From the NCBI GenBank assembly GCA_032164295.1, contig JAJHTX010000006.1:1798001-1862000 (forward strand): 64,000 bases of DNA. The letters run 5' to 3'. Made by a program: the position numbers and the translations under genes. A model generated the notes under the pieces. It made no database searches, was not told the origin of the DNA, and worked only from the letters and a program-made list of their open reading frames with translations. The stretch is from Inonotus obliquus. Taxonomy: Eukaryota > Basidiomycota > Agaricomycetes > Hymenochaetales > Hymenochaetaceae. This document shows, in pieces, positions 45,987 through 58,454 of this stretch (its first letter is position 1; every line of letters begins with the position of its first letter).

Positions 45987-47989
45987 CTATAACTCTGGTA
46001 TCACTGCTTCAGATCCATTGCTGATTACTAACAGGTCAGGATCGGGATATTCGGTGAGTTCTAATATTGCAGGGCTTAGACTTGATGCAATTTCGATGTT
46101 TCCTTGTCGAAAACCTCGTTGATCATCGTCCTCTCGAGAACCCCATCCAACCCAGCCATATACGCGATTTGATGATACGTAGTTATCCCGGAAAGATCGA
46201 TTCCTGTTGTTACCGGTAGGATCATCCAGGTCAGTGGTACGGTTGACGATTGCGTCCGCCAGCGTTGTGCGTACGTCATAAGCACCTTATAATCCATTAG
46301 CTCTTCTTTCCCTAGCTAGATAAAGTACTCTCGCAGAGCTACATACCTTGGAAAACGCGATCCACAAATACTCGAGCTGGTTCGTTGCTCGTTGTAGCAC
46401 GGATGAAGAGAGTCGACGTTTCCACGGACGAATCGTGATAGAATGCAACATCGATTGGACCATTGAAACTTTTCAAGCCCGCTATGTACATCGGCGTGCA
46501 ATACTCCGCGTCATTTGAGGTAGCCAAGTTGACGTTCAGAGATATGGAGCTAAGAGGTAATTTGAGCACCCTGTGTTCTATGACCCTTCCCCTTCTTTGC
46601 AACACGGCGTACCTGTTCCCCGTTTCAACATTGAGCACCGCCGGATCGAAACCGTATCCGTCGTTCGACAGCGAAACATTTGCCGTAATCGGTCTGGTCA
46701 TAAGGTCAGATATGTCAATGATGAAAGGCAGGGCACTTACTGAAGGACAGTTTCCAGAATGAGCTTGTCGGTAGCATTGAAAGTCCCTGAAATGCTCGCA
46801 GCAGATGCCTTTACGAGTATGCTATCGGCATGGACGGACTAGTGAGAGTAGAAAGTTAGCTGCCACTTGACTATTATAGGGTAGTTCGCTTACCTCGAAA
46901 TATATGCTGCCTAATGAGCCTTCAACATCAATCGATTCCAGGCCCATATAGGAGTCGAGCGAATCAAACGTTTGGTTAAAGGAGGGGAGGTATGTTACGA
47001 GGCTACATAAGCGATTTTTTCTTTGCTGGAGCGGAAGCTGAAGGTGTACATCATAATAGTACAAATCCTCGGCATCATGTGGTACCTATTGCGGTATTAG
47101 CGCCGAACAACGGTACGAACCTCGTCTACCTACGTTTATGGAGAGGCCTGATATGTTTTGCGAACCCATGACACATATACTTGATTCCTTCAAGGCATCT
47201 ATCCCAATATCCCTCATCATGACGGACACGGTTGCATTTGATACAGACGTGTCATTTACGACGCTGACGCGGAAGGTACCAGAAACCGAAGAGTAAACAT
47301 CATCATCATCACCCGGTTGCGAGAAATTCGACTGGACATATAGCGTAGTGGTGAGCGGTAGGCTGTAATGTAACCTGAAAGGAATGAATTTCAAATGGTC
47401 ATCCAACAGCGTCTTCCAACTCACCAATAGTACGAGTCCTGTGAGTCCGACGCGGGAACATACGTCCAGTTGTTGCATTGTAACGGTGATCCAGGGTTCA
47501 CAAGCAGGTTTGATACATCGGGCGGTAACCAGTCTGGTGGAGGTGGTGGAGGTGGTAAATTGGCACCGCTCATCCATTTACCAGACATCTCGAAGGCCGC
47601 TTGTTGGGCATCTTTTCGTAACTTGATGAAAGGTCAGAATAAGACTAACAATCGAGTCATCCAAGTATCGGACGTACCACAATAAACAACGGCACACCAA
47701 TGGAGACGCTCAACACAAGATATACTACCAGAGCATATACCAGAAATCGTCGTAATCGTCTTTGACTCCGGTTAGCAACATTGATAATGTCTTCCGTCTT
47801 TTGCTTTTCTGCCTGCTCAGCTTCGGCTTGGGAGGTGGCATAATCAGGCAATCGGGGAGAAGGAGGCGCCCGGGGTGGAGGCTCGACGACCTGTGGTTGA
47901 CGTCGGGAAGGACCTGCATCATCGGTCACAGGACTTAACGCAGCTACGAGTTTGCGACGTTCGGCATCGATGACTTCTAAGAGGATCAT
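45987..47989 (-). CDS. Uncharacterised single-pass membrane glycoprotein
   Basis: Starts at ATG 47989 (MILLEVIDAERRKLVAALSP) and ends at TAG 45987-45989. A Pro-rich cytoplasmic N-terminus with PPSPRLPDYATS is followed by basic residues and one TM helix (VYALVVYLVLSVSIGVPLFI), giving type II topology. The large outside part contains many N-glycosylation sequons (NWTY, NFSQ, NDTS, NATV, NISG, NQTF, NATD, NVSL) and repeated beta-type segments such as LDSYMGLESIDVEGSLGSI and RNRSFRDNYVSSNRVYGWVG. Six or more exons. I recognise the layout as common in basidiomycetes but know no function. It runs head to head with SNAPC3. Confidence 0.72.
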
Positions 47990-48263
47990 AGGTATAGCCT
48001 CGCCAGCACGTTGCGCAAAGCGCGTATGCTATAGCTTGGCAAACTGAGCGGTCGTTGTAGGTGAGGGGAATGATGACAATCGGGACGTGAAGGATGAAGG
48101 TATGGGAATGAGTGCTAGGTTTTGGTGGTGAGAATCCGGGTGTCCGCAACGAATCACGTGAGGTACCGCTATTTCCTCTGGGAATATTTCCTCAGTATTT
48201 CCCGCGCTCTTCGCACTTGGACTTATTCTACCAATAGTGAACAATGCGCAGACTGAGTTTGGG
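47990..48263. promoter_or_regulatory. Divergent promoter of the membrane glycoprotein and SNAPC3
   Basis: 274 bp between start codons with no ORF. An inverted pair around ATCACGTGAGG (about 48153) includes a CACGTG E-box-like hexamer. Confidence 0.5.
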
Positions 48264-49922
48264 ATGAGCACTACAGCTTCGTATGCCAGCGAAGCGTTAA
48301 TCGGACCACCTTCGCAGCCTATTAGTATACGGGAATTCATCGATAAGTATTCCTGTTCCCCCGGTCATCCTCTCCACCGTGCGACCTCTACATTCTCCCA
48401 AGACCAGGAAGATCTTCCCGAGAAACGCGCGATAGAAGAAGAGTGTAGGTGAGTAGTATCTAAGTATCATGCGATTTCATTACATCTGACCATCTGGACG
48501 TGTGTACCTAGCGTATCTGATCTACAAATTTCCCTTAACGAAACATTATCAAACCCATTCAAGTATGCATATCTCGTCCGGAGCCATGAATCCGTCATAG
48601 AAGAGATACTTGCCGCTAATGGTCAGGCGATAAAGCCCACCCGAACCAAGAAGAGAAAGCGGACCGAGCAATCCACCTCAGAAGAGTCCCAAGTGCATCC
48701 AGAGGTTCTTGAATTGCGAAATGCATTAGAAAACATCGCTTTGTCATGCTGGTCGTACGTTTCATCCCTTCTTCTCTCCCCTGGTCGTCGACTAAATCAC
48801 CATAGATATCCGACTGATGCCGCTTTCTTTATCCGCCCTCAAAAGAACTCAGAACTGAACACACTAACAAAACCCGTATGTACCTCGTCGTGATTCTTCA
48901 AATAAATAGAAGAAAATTTATCACTGGGTACTAATTCATTTCTCCGGCAGAAACAATCACGCTCGTCAAACGGGGACGAGCAACAACGAGCAACCACTCC
49001 ACCTACCACAAGCTCAGAATCCAAAGAAGAGGCACTCCTAGTCATATCTATTAATAGCCGTCTCTCATGGGGTAACCATCTACATCGCTCTTCCCAGCAT
49101 GCCGTGTTGGCATCCCAAACTATTGGCGACCTCTACGACGTGATTCCATGCCCATCAAATGAATTTCCATGTGAAACTGCGAAGGACGGAGAAACTGTAG
49201 GGTTCAACTCCGGTGGGGAGATGGAGACGGGTGATGAGGGGGGAGAAGGAGGAGGAGAGGTTGGATTTCGAATCCCGACGCACCGTGGGGCTGTTGTGTG
49301 TATCGAAGGTGTTGCCTATGGAGATGGACAGGCGGAAGCGGATTATGCGGAGTCAGTACCTCATTCCTCCCGCCTTCTCTGCGATTTTCTCAAGCTTGAA
49401 CGGATCCGAGGATCAAAGTACTAAAATCTTATGATAATGCACAGTAAACTCATCCAACAAATCCAATTACTCCCAGAGAAGAAACGACAGCAAATCGGCA
49501 AAGGTGCTTGTATGTACGAGCAACGTTTCGTGGACCTCACGTTACGAATAAACCAGCCTTATTGGCTCTTGCACCAAGGAACCTGCGAGCATTTCCTCAT
49601 TATCGACTGTATTCGGTACGCTTCATTATCTTTCAATCCAATAATCATCATCATCATAGTAATGGACTTCCAATTTCATAGGATTTTCCATCCAAACGAC
49701 CCTAAAGAAGGCTACCCATTGACACTACACATCGCACCGCCAATAATCGATTTATGCATGGCTTGTTCACGCGTTCCAGCTACTTTATCCATAGTCAACG
49801 ATATCCGTCTTGGTCAGACTCCTTTCAAGATATGTAGACCGTGTTGGAATCTTTTTGGAGAACCAGAGACTCAAGAGAAAGTTTTAGTAGTACCATTACC
49901 CAAGTATGAACATGGTTGGTAA
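48264..49922 (+). CDS. SNAPC3: snRNA-activating protein complex subunit 3 (SNAP50) homologue
   Basis: DNA-binding subunit of SNAPc, which recognises the PSE of snRNA promoters. The ATG at 48264 begins MSTTASYASEALIGPPSQP; several short exons follow (SVSDLQISLNETLSNPFKY; HPEVLELRNALENIALSCWS; SINSRLSWGNHLHRSSQHAV). The diagnostic C-terminal domain reads ACMYEQRFVDLTLRINQPYW, LLHQGTCEHFLIIDCIR, FHPNDPKEGYPLTLHIAPPI, CMACSRVPATLSIVNDIRLG and FKICRPCWNLFG, with the Cys/His set of the SNAP50 zinc region (CEH, CMAC, CRPC). Ends at TAA 49920-49922. A 40-residue Glu/Gly-rich insert (GDEGGEGGGEVG) is unusual. Confidence 0.9.
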
Positions 49923-50355
49923 TTATAGTCGAGTTGGTCGAGTTGGTCCGAATTTTTTTTCAGAAGGGTATGAGTTCTTATATTGATCTAACTAAGGCTG
50001 ATCGTTCCAGTCAGAGGACTGGTACCAACATCAAATGTACACGAACAGGAGACGTACAATACAGTCAAAAAAGAAGAAAAGAAAGTGAGAGCGAGAGGAA
50101 GGAGGAAGGAGGAAGCATATTGAGACTCAAACAAAGGAAAGAGGCCCGGATGTAACCGTATTATACGAAGGCTAAAAAAACGCCGAAACTTTCAGAGATC
50201 AGACATCAAAAAAACGAAAAGGTGAATATAAGAGCAGATTCCGAACAAACATAAAAAAATGTTAGAAGCAAAATAATTTGTATGGAATCAAAAGGAGATG
50301 AAGTTAATTTAGCAATCCTCGAGAGTTCTGAATAAAGTTAAGTGGTCGACGGGCA
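49923..50355. other. Convergent spacer between SNAPC3 and CHD1
   Basis: 433 bp with purine-rich runs (AAAAGAAGAAAAGAAAG at about 50070) and no gene. Confidence 0.5.
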
Positions 50356-53300
50356 TCACCGATGAGGCTTGGTGCCATTCATGCGATGAGAAGAAGGCAT
50401 TGATGAAGAAGAGCTCGGAATGCTCCCATTCGTTTTAACGCTCGTAGTTGGTCTAGCCTTAACAGAGCCTGAAGACTGTCGGGGTGTTCCCTCCTTCATG
50501 ACCATCTTGGCATGAATCTCCTCAAGTTTCGTTGCCTTGACTTGTTTCGGCCAGAACAACGTGACAAAGCTGTAGGACAAGGACCACGCATGTCAATGGG
50601 GTGGAATTGGAATAAAAGGAGCATTTACTCACGTCCACAGATGGCGCTTCCATCTCTCCACATCTTCGCCCTCAGCTCGTTTCGTTTCGAGTACATGGTC
50701 AATACGTCGACCAATGGCAGCCAACGAGTCCTTAAGGATCGCAACCTTGCTATCTCGAGGCATGTCGCCACCGGAAAGTTTCAGTTGTTTCTAAGGCAAT
50801 ATCAGTAAGGCGAACATAAAATATGTGATAACAACCACTAACTAGTTGTTTCTTCACAGGTCGCAGTTCCTCCTTTGTTGCCGCCTCATCCATCGACGGA
50901 CTAGCGCACAGTTGTCAGCCATCAGTCAATAACATAGATACCAGTTTCTCTCACCACTCATCAGAAGACTCTGAGTCCGTGAATGTCGGCGTTGGTCTCC
51001 GTTTCCTCCTCTTGCTATTTCCCTCATCGACGGCAGACACAGCTTCACTTTCCGCACGGCGCTTCATACCATTCGAATTGTGCACCGGAGGGGGCGACAT
51101 AGACATGGAAGCCTTGATGGACTTCGGACGCATCGACTCATAAGAGACGAGCTTCTCATTGTATTCTCGCAGCAGGTTCAGTAAGAAGTCACCCCGACGA
51201 ACGAGGTGGATGGCATTTGGAATCGGTTTAGCTGCCGAATCCTCACCCTTCTTACCCTCGTCCAGGAAGAATTTCCCTTCAAGGCCCAGCTTTGGATCCT
51301 TCTGTATTGTTTCCCAATTCCCGAAACCGTATAAGTATGAGCCGACCAAGAGCATGGCGTCATCCTTGGGTCCCCATCGGCCGGACCAGTTCAATGTCGG
51401 CCGAATGTTCTCAATGGGCAGCTCCCATGTATAGGGATCAGGGAGGGCAATCAGGTAGTCGTAGAGAATTCGAAGATCTCGGTGACGAGATAAGACGGTC
51501 TCAGCATTGATGTTTCCGACGCCACGGAAAGTAACGAGGACTGCTTTGCTCTTCTGAGCATTCGTTAGTGTCTCACCAGCGGCCATACGTGCACGCTTCT
51601 CGGAATTATTACGCTCAACCTCTTGCTCGCAGACCTCGATGATAGCATCGGCTGTATCCAAGATCAAACCCTTGTTCTTGTCTTGAAGCTTAGCCTCTGA
51701 TACCTAAAAGCGGCCTTCAGTTGTGGTCCAAATGTAACATATGAGGAGTAAAGCTTACAATTACGTCGTACCGTTGGCGTATATCTCCCCATCGCTGCAT
51801 ACTTCTCACAAGGACGCGGATGTCACGCTCTTTCAGCTCCATCGCCTTCTGGCTAGCCGACTTCCGTACAGGGGCAGGGGCTTTCGGTTTCTTCGACGGT
51901 GCAGGTGCAGGTTGATCAACATCCATGCCTTCGTAGGAGACTGGAGCAACAGCGCGTTTCCTCTCCCTCGACTGCTCCACCAACTCTGCCGCACGTCGTT
52001 CTTCATCTTCCTTCTCGAATCGGGCGCGCTCCTCAAGAGGGATAATATCTTCCCAGCTCATGTCATTCTTCACGTCGCTCACAGCCGCGAAAGAAGACAG
52101 GAAACCTTCGCCACCAAGGGATGCACCACCATCGCCACTCGTCATCGTCTCGTGATCTTCGGCACGATTGAGAATATCATCTAGATCCATCTCATCCAGT
52201 TTCTTATTCTGCTGAGAGTCATCCTTGTCAAACCTGGGAACTTTCATCAGACTGGTTCAAAGAGAAAGACAAGTATAATGTCGTACATCTTCTGAGCACC
52301 ATACTTTAGGACAGCTGTTAACTCATCCTTGCTGAGATTATCGGGCTTAGGTTGTTCCCTAGTCTGAGAACCGGACTTCGAGCTCAGATGTGCCTGAGAC
52401 GTGTCCATTTGATTGATGACTAGAAGCAAGGTTAGCTACCATTGAATCTGATACGAATAAACCTCGAACTCACTGGCATACTCGAGGACCATCTTTCTCT
52501 TTGCACGTTCGAGCACATCCTCTTCCATGGTATCCTTGCTCACAAATCTGTATACATTAACATGGGACTTCTGGCCGATACGATGAGCTCGAGCCATAGC
52601 TTGAAGGTCGTTCTGCGGATTCCAGTCGCTCTGCATCGAATAATCCGAGATCAGTGCCTTTTTTCTCGTGCAATGAGGAACACAAAAGGTAGTCACTCAC
52701 ATCAAAGATAATGACGGTGTCGGCCGTCTCGAGATTGATACCCAAACCACCGGCTCGTGTGGATAGGAGGAACGCGAAGTCGGATGATCCAGGGGCATTA
52801 AAGTGTGCTATCGACTTTTTTCGTACTTCGGAAGTGACAGTCCCATCAAGGCGCTGATGTGTGTATCCTCGCAGACTCATGTAGTCACTAAGGATATCAA
52901 GCATTCGTACCATCTGACTGAAGATGAGTACACGATGACCATCCTGCTTCAGCTTCGCAAGAAGCTTGTCCAGTAACACCATCTTGCCACTACTCATGAT
53001 CAGGCCTTTCAACGTTTCCTCTCGATTCTCCGATGCCGATTCTGCGCCATCAAACAAATAAGGATGATTAGCAGCTTTCTTTAGCTCCATTGCTGCAGGC
53101 AAGAACGAATAAGTAAATATGATCACGTGATACGCATTTAGCATACCGATATTCAGTAAACTGATATTTCCATTTCCATTTGCACTCTTCACCAAGCCTT
53201 GATAGTTCTGAAATCGAAGGGTTGAGCCTGTGCTCGCGCATAGCATCAAGAAAATAAATTTCCCACCTTGGTAAGAATGTTTTTGTAGAAATGTGTCTGC

Positions 53301-55598
53301 AATGCCGACATTTCCACGCGTAAGATGCGTTCACTCTTTGTGGGCAAGCTCTTCACTACATCGCGCTTGAGGCGACGCAACATGAGTGACTCTAGCTGTT
53401 TATGAAGCTGTTTGATCTTGGTCTCGTGATCGATATCCGTCAGGTCAAACTCGTTCGAAAGCGCGACTATAAAAAAGGAGGGTTAGAAGACGATCGTTCC
53501 ACTATTGCTAGAGTCTCACATTTCTCTGGCATGAGGAAGTGCATCAAAGCCAAGAGTTCTTTGACGTTGTTCTGCAATGGCGTGCCAGTGATCAACAACT
53601 TCGACGCAGCGTGGAAGGCTCTAAGTGCTTCATAAAGTTGACTCTCCGAGTTCTTCAAGCGATGCGCTTCGTCGACCGCGAGTACCTGCCACTTGATTTC
53701 GCCCAGCATTGCAGCATCGCGAAGAATCAACTCGTATGTCGTCAGCAGTACGTTCATCTTGACTTTCTTACTCTTGCCCGGCTCAGCATAGATCTCATAG
53801 TTCCTGATAACCTCGCGCGAGCGGCTAGAACCAATGTAACAGATGACGTTCAGATCTGGTGCCCATGCCGCGAACTGCATTTGCCAGGCAGTGATTGTTG
53901 AGAGAGGGACGATGACAAGGAATGGACCATACTGGTTGTGCTGATGGAAAAGATAGGAGAGGAATGAGACTGTTTGAACCGTCTACATGGGACAGTTAGA
54001 GGAAAGCGTTATCTTGAATAAAACTAATACTCACTTTGCCGAGTCCCATCTCATCAGCGAGGATACCATTTTCTCCCTGGCTCCAAAGATAGGAAAGCCA
54101 GTTAAGTCCGGTCAGCTGGAAATCCTTTAGCTCGCATCCTGTTGCTGATATGTAGCTCGGGTCCTTGTGAACTTGCACGAACTCTGGGCGCTTGTCTTTA
54201 GGGTAATGCTGACTTCGGTACGGGAATTTGCCCTCCTTCTCGCGCTTCAAGAAATCATCAATGTACTCCTTCGCAATGCCTTTTATTTCTTCGAAACTTT
54301 CCCAGGTGCAATGTTCGTACGGCAGACCCATCCATTTGCAGAAATATTCCACGTCGCCAGGTACGTCACGCATGGCTACAACGCGTTCGACAGTTTTGAA
54401 AGTTTCAAGGTCCTGCCTCTCACGCTCTTTGTCAAGCAGTAGAGCCTCCTTGTCTTCGGGGGTGAGCGATGGATCGTTCAAACGTGCCTCATACGCCTTG
54501 TAGGCCTTGATGTAATTGTCCACGCGCTTCAAGCCACGGTAGCGCTTGAGGAACTCATAGTTTTCATCAGTGTTGTGGAGATGGGAGAAACCTTTCCACT
54601 TGATGTGGTAACGCTGCTTGCCCGGCAGAACGTCAATTTGAGCCTGATACGGACAAAATGTAAACAGACGTACAATGTTATCGTGCCAAAGGTCCGCAGG
54701 GTCATTCTTGCGATCCTCATCCCGCGTGTGATAGAAGACACCTTCGATCTCATGCTCTTCCTCATATTGCGCGCCTGGATCGGCTACGTAGTAGCCACTG
54801 TCGGCGTCCTCCTCGAATTCCTCGAAGTTATTGACGTCGTCGACATAATTTGGTACCTTGACACCACGGCTTGAGACACGAATGCTGTCGTCCGGGATAC
54901 GTGGCTTTTTCTTCTTCTTAGAGCGAGCGCCATACTCGGAATCCGAGTCTGAATCCACATGACGAGTGGGCGCTGGAGCGGGTGTTCTTGACACTGTAAC
55001 TCAACTAAATGCGAGAAATTAAATGATTAATGGGCAGCCACCATACCTCTGGGCTTAGCAGGTTTTTTCTTTTTAGCTGGCTTTTTCTTGACATATTCTT
55101 CGTCGGCGAACGAGCCATCGTCTGAGTCGTCATCGAATCCCTACGAATTGTGTGATGAGTTTTTTAGAAGTGGCTCAAAACATATGAGAATTTGACATAC
55201 ACTTCCAACCTACAAAAACGAGCATTGATGCCAAATTTAGTCTTTTGTTTCCTACCTTCACGAACTGTGAAAGAAAGGCTACGTACCTTGCTCGAGATGC
55301 GAGAGCCGCCTGGAGCGGCGTAGACGTCGTTGGACGCCTCCAAGTCTCCCTCATAGGTGTAGTCAGGATCACCCTCCGCGTCCTCACCCTCGGCGTCAGC
55401 ATCCATGTCTGCATCAGACGCGTTGTTCTGGTAGCTACTGCCACCTTGCTGAGGCTGATAGGAGCGGGAGGCAACGGCGGGCTGAGGAGGATGATCAGAG
55501 GCGGCGCTGGTGGAGTCGCCAGAGTCGGAGTCGAAAGCCATGTTATCTGAGGTGTCAGCGTTGAGGGAAGAAAAGTGCTGAACGGCGGGAGCGGCCAT
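50356..55598 (-). CDS. CHD1: CHD1-type chromatin remodelling ATPase
   Basis: Nucleosome-spacing remodeller linked to Pol II elongation. The start is ATG 55598 ([20 protein letters not shown]). Domains in order: acidic/Ser N-terminus with a [14 protein letters not shown] stretch; chromodomain 1 ([14 protein letters not shown] .. [20 protein letters not shown]); chromodomain 2 ([20 protein letters not shown] .. EHCTWES); SNF2 ATPase with [11 protein letters not shown] (the Lys/Thr codons are separated by an intron at about 54035-53993), [10 protein letters not shown] and [10 protein letters not shown]; helicase C with [37 protein letters not shown] and [18 protein letters not shown]; a SANT/SLIDE-like DNA-binding part ([20 protein letters not shown]); and a final CHD1 C-terminal helical domain ending MNGTKPHR. 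About 1,430 aa by my model. It is the longest gene in the window. Confidence 0.95.
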
Positions 55599-56602
55599 GG
55601 GAGGGGGAGAGGGAAGTGGAGAGAGGGAGAGAAGCGGGGGGACAACGGCGAGAGGGCACTGTTGATGGGGGGAAATCAGTCAGGGCGAGCCGCGTTTACA
55701 ATGGCGTGGCGCATCGGGCGAATGTCCCGGCGTCACCGCCTGTTGCTCACGGCGACGAAGCATTCACTTGTGACGAAGCATTCATGCTCAATAAAAAATA
55801 GTTTATTCGCTGTGTGTAAAATACAGACAAAATACGGAGAACAATGTAGAGACTGGAGAGCTAGTGTTGATACGCGGGAGAAATAGGGGGCAGAGCGTAC
55901 GAGTAATCGGCGTCATCATCAGCGTTCGACGGACCCCAAAATTTTACTTGCCAGGCCACACCCACTCTATTATATTTTTTATTTGGCCACTGTCTCTGGC
56001 AACACCTAAAATGCGGTCTTTACCCATCGTGGTCGCTTCCCGCTTACGGACCCCTCCTCACTCCCATCCGGCACCCAGCCGGTTGACTGTCCCACGCGAT
56101 GAGTGCGACCCCGAGGACAGCCTGTGACTCTGTCTGGTCTGGGACGGGACGTCACCAGCACCCAAGAACAACAATCTCCATCCGATGCGGCGGACGTCGT
56201 CCCGGCTGTCCAGCGTGACCAGTCACCTCCACTTTCAAGCTCCTCTCCGTCATTGCCGTATCGTGTGACTGCTACCAACTTGGAAACGTTGTCTCCTCCG
56301 TGCCGTGCTCAGTCAACATCGGCGGTGCTCAGCCTCCGCTCCATGGGGCACTGCCAATCACGGTCACCTCTTATCTCCCCCTGTCGCCGCGCGAGTTCAG
56401 CATTTACCCACTTCCGTCTTATCCGCTGCCTTCTGGTTTGAAATGATTCATCTTCACTCACTTGGCATCAACATCCCCGCTCATCGTCAGCTGTGCCAAG
56501 GACCTATTTCGGCCAAATCCGGGCGGAACTGACTGCATCACGTGATCTCACTTAATTGGTCCGAGTCCGAAGTGCCACTCGCTGTCCTGCCGTACCCCCG
56601 CA
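55599..56602. promoter_or_regulatory. Divergent promoter region between CHD1 and the Yippee gene
   Basis: 1.0 kb. A GC-richer, CpG-containing half (about 56000-56500) lies nearer the Yippee gene. An ORF at 56103-56441 has no ATG at its start and no domain, so it is not called. Confidence 0.4.
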
Positions 56603-57210
56603 ATGGACATGAGTTCGACGGTCAACCTGAGCCCTACTGAAGACACCAAGACATATGTCGTCTCGGTCTATCGAGACAAAGGTCACTATGCGTGCTCGCA
56701 ATGCTCGGCTGCCGTGGTTAGCGTTCACATCTACTGCTCATGGATGAAAGTATCTAAACCCCCAAAGACCTTACAGGACGAGCTGATCAGCAAATCCTTC
56801 TCAGGCAGAGAAGGTCGCGGCTTGTAAGCAACTTGTCCTCGATTCCTTGAAGATTCCTGATTCAGACTTGGTAGTCTGATGCATTCCGCGGTGAACGTGA
56901 AGCACGGGAAGAAAGAGGATCGACCTCTTCTGTAGGTCCTGCTGTAACCACAAAGTCTCCGTTCTCTCCTTACGTGACCGTTCAGAACCGGAATGCATAC
57001 TGTTGCGGACGTGTTCTGCGTCGGATGCAACGAACGTCTCGGGTGGTTCTACGTGAAGGCCTCAGATACCGGTCAGAAATACAAAGAAGGTACGACTGCT
57101 CAATGCTGCCCATGATTGGAACTTAACCTTTCATCCCAGGCAAATATCTTCTGGAGCGAGCCAAAATAGTCAAGGATAATGCGTGGCGGCTGGACGACGA
57201 CGACTTCTGA
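56603..57210 (+). CDS. Yippee family zinc-binding protein
   Basis: Small conserved protein of the Yippee/MIS18/cereblon fold with one zinc site; family members are linked to cell division and ubiquitin-type adaptors, but the exact role is unclear. Five short exons (56603-56716, 56777-56823, 56875-56931, 56986-57089, 57140-57210) sum to 131 codons (130 aa). The zinc ligands are CSQC near residue 31 and CVGC near residue 85. Family blocks: [74 protein letters not shown]. Introns were placed so that every junction restores these blocks. Confidence 0.92.
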
Positions 57211-58454
57211 CACTGTCCTCTGTAATCTAGCGTCTACGGATTTTCTCGCATTCAGACCCGCTCCCTTCTGCGCATTGTGTAATGTCTCCCTCTTCACATG
57301 ATCTCTGTAACCATACATGCATCTACTTACGACATTGTTAGACAAAGCCATTCACTGTAAACTTAATTTTCCAGAATCTGCTGGGATGAATTGATTCTCA
57401 TGGCTCAATCGAAAATTTAATGACCCAGAAGGAAGGAATACAGTGATGTCTTCAACCCGCACTAATCTAACGCATCCCGTCGAAGAGCACCAGTACTGTT
57501 GTCCTACTCTCAAGAGAATACATTGTTTGCCAGATCTAGACTGCTATCTCCTGCTCTGGGGCACGTATCTTTGGCAGGCAGCATCTTGCCAACTCAGTCA
57601 TTTGCTTCTGACAACATGGGACTGGCTTAATTACTGTCTACTAGACGTCGCCTTCACTATGCCACTTTCATACTCAATGGTGTCCATGGCCATATTTGGA
57701 TTACAATTATCGGCAAGGGGCTGTCCTTTTCTTATGGATCTAAAGGAACTCAGTGGACATACAGTGTAACTTGCGAACACGAACGAGGCCGACTTGAAGG
57801 TGAATGCTTTGAAATGTAATTTTCCCGATGTATTGCTCACACGTGTGTGGTAGACTTTGCCGATCCAGCACTAGTAATACGCAAGTATGCATTGCCAGTC
57901 AATTATCTCCATCGCCATCTTCAATCGTTCTCATTACGCGCGTGCAATAACATCTCTCGTGGACCATACGAATTGTCTGGGCGAGAACGTTCTCAATATC
58001 GTCCTGCACTGAATTCTGATGCAGAAGTACGTGGTATCGTGCAGAACGGGTTTTTCTCCGGCCATTGGAATTTTCTGTTTATATCAGGGTTGAGAAGACG
58101 AAGGAACAAACAGAGAGATACATTTCTTCGACGACCAGCAAGTCAAAGCTGAACGCAAGAGGATCAAGGACGAAAACATCATCGTACCAGACCTCCTCCG
58201 TACTGAAGTAAGTAAACTATCTTGTGAGCTAGTCCAGTAAAGCGTACAGTAAACAGCCGTGGTTCGAATAAAATCGGGTGATGCCATTGTAGACTGTCGA
58301 AACCGAAGAGTAAGAGAGATGTGCTGGACCGATATTGAGAACCTATCTCCATCCGGACGGAAGGTGCAAAAAACATCGACATGCAAATATAAACACGTCA
58401 TGCATGGGTAAACATGTAATTATTATAACCTTGAATACTGCTCTCTTCAGCATT
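57211..58454. other. Intergenic with two weak ORF candidates
   Basis: About 1.24 kb. An ORF from ATG 57446 to 57769 (107 codons, Cys/Trp/Leu-rich) has no recognisable domain. A spliced reading at about 58095-58313 is listed separately. Confidence 0.35.
58095..58313 (+). CDS. Possible 3' exons of a small unrecognised gene
   Basis: A charged reading (FFDDQQVKAERKRIKDENII followed by VPDLLRTE) ends exactly at a GTAAGT donor (58208) and continues after a ttgtag acceptor (58292) as TVETEE before TAA 58311-58313. The good splice signals and protein-like composition suggest a real tail exon. No upstream exon was found and no family is recognised. Confidence 0.28.

Noticed and set aside
57446..57769. 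107-codon ORF after the Yippee gene
   Set aside because: Composition is unusual (Leu/Cys/Trp) but no domain or homologue comes to mind; kept only as a note in the spacer entry.
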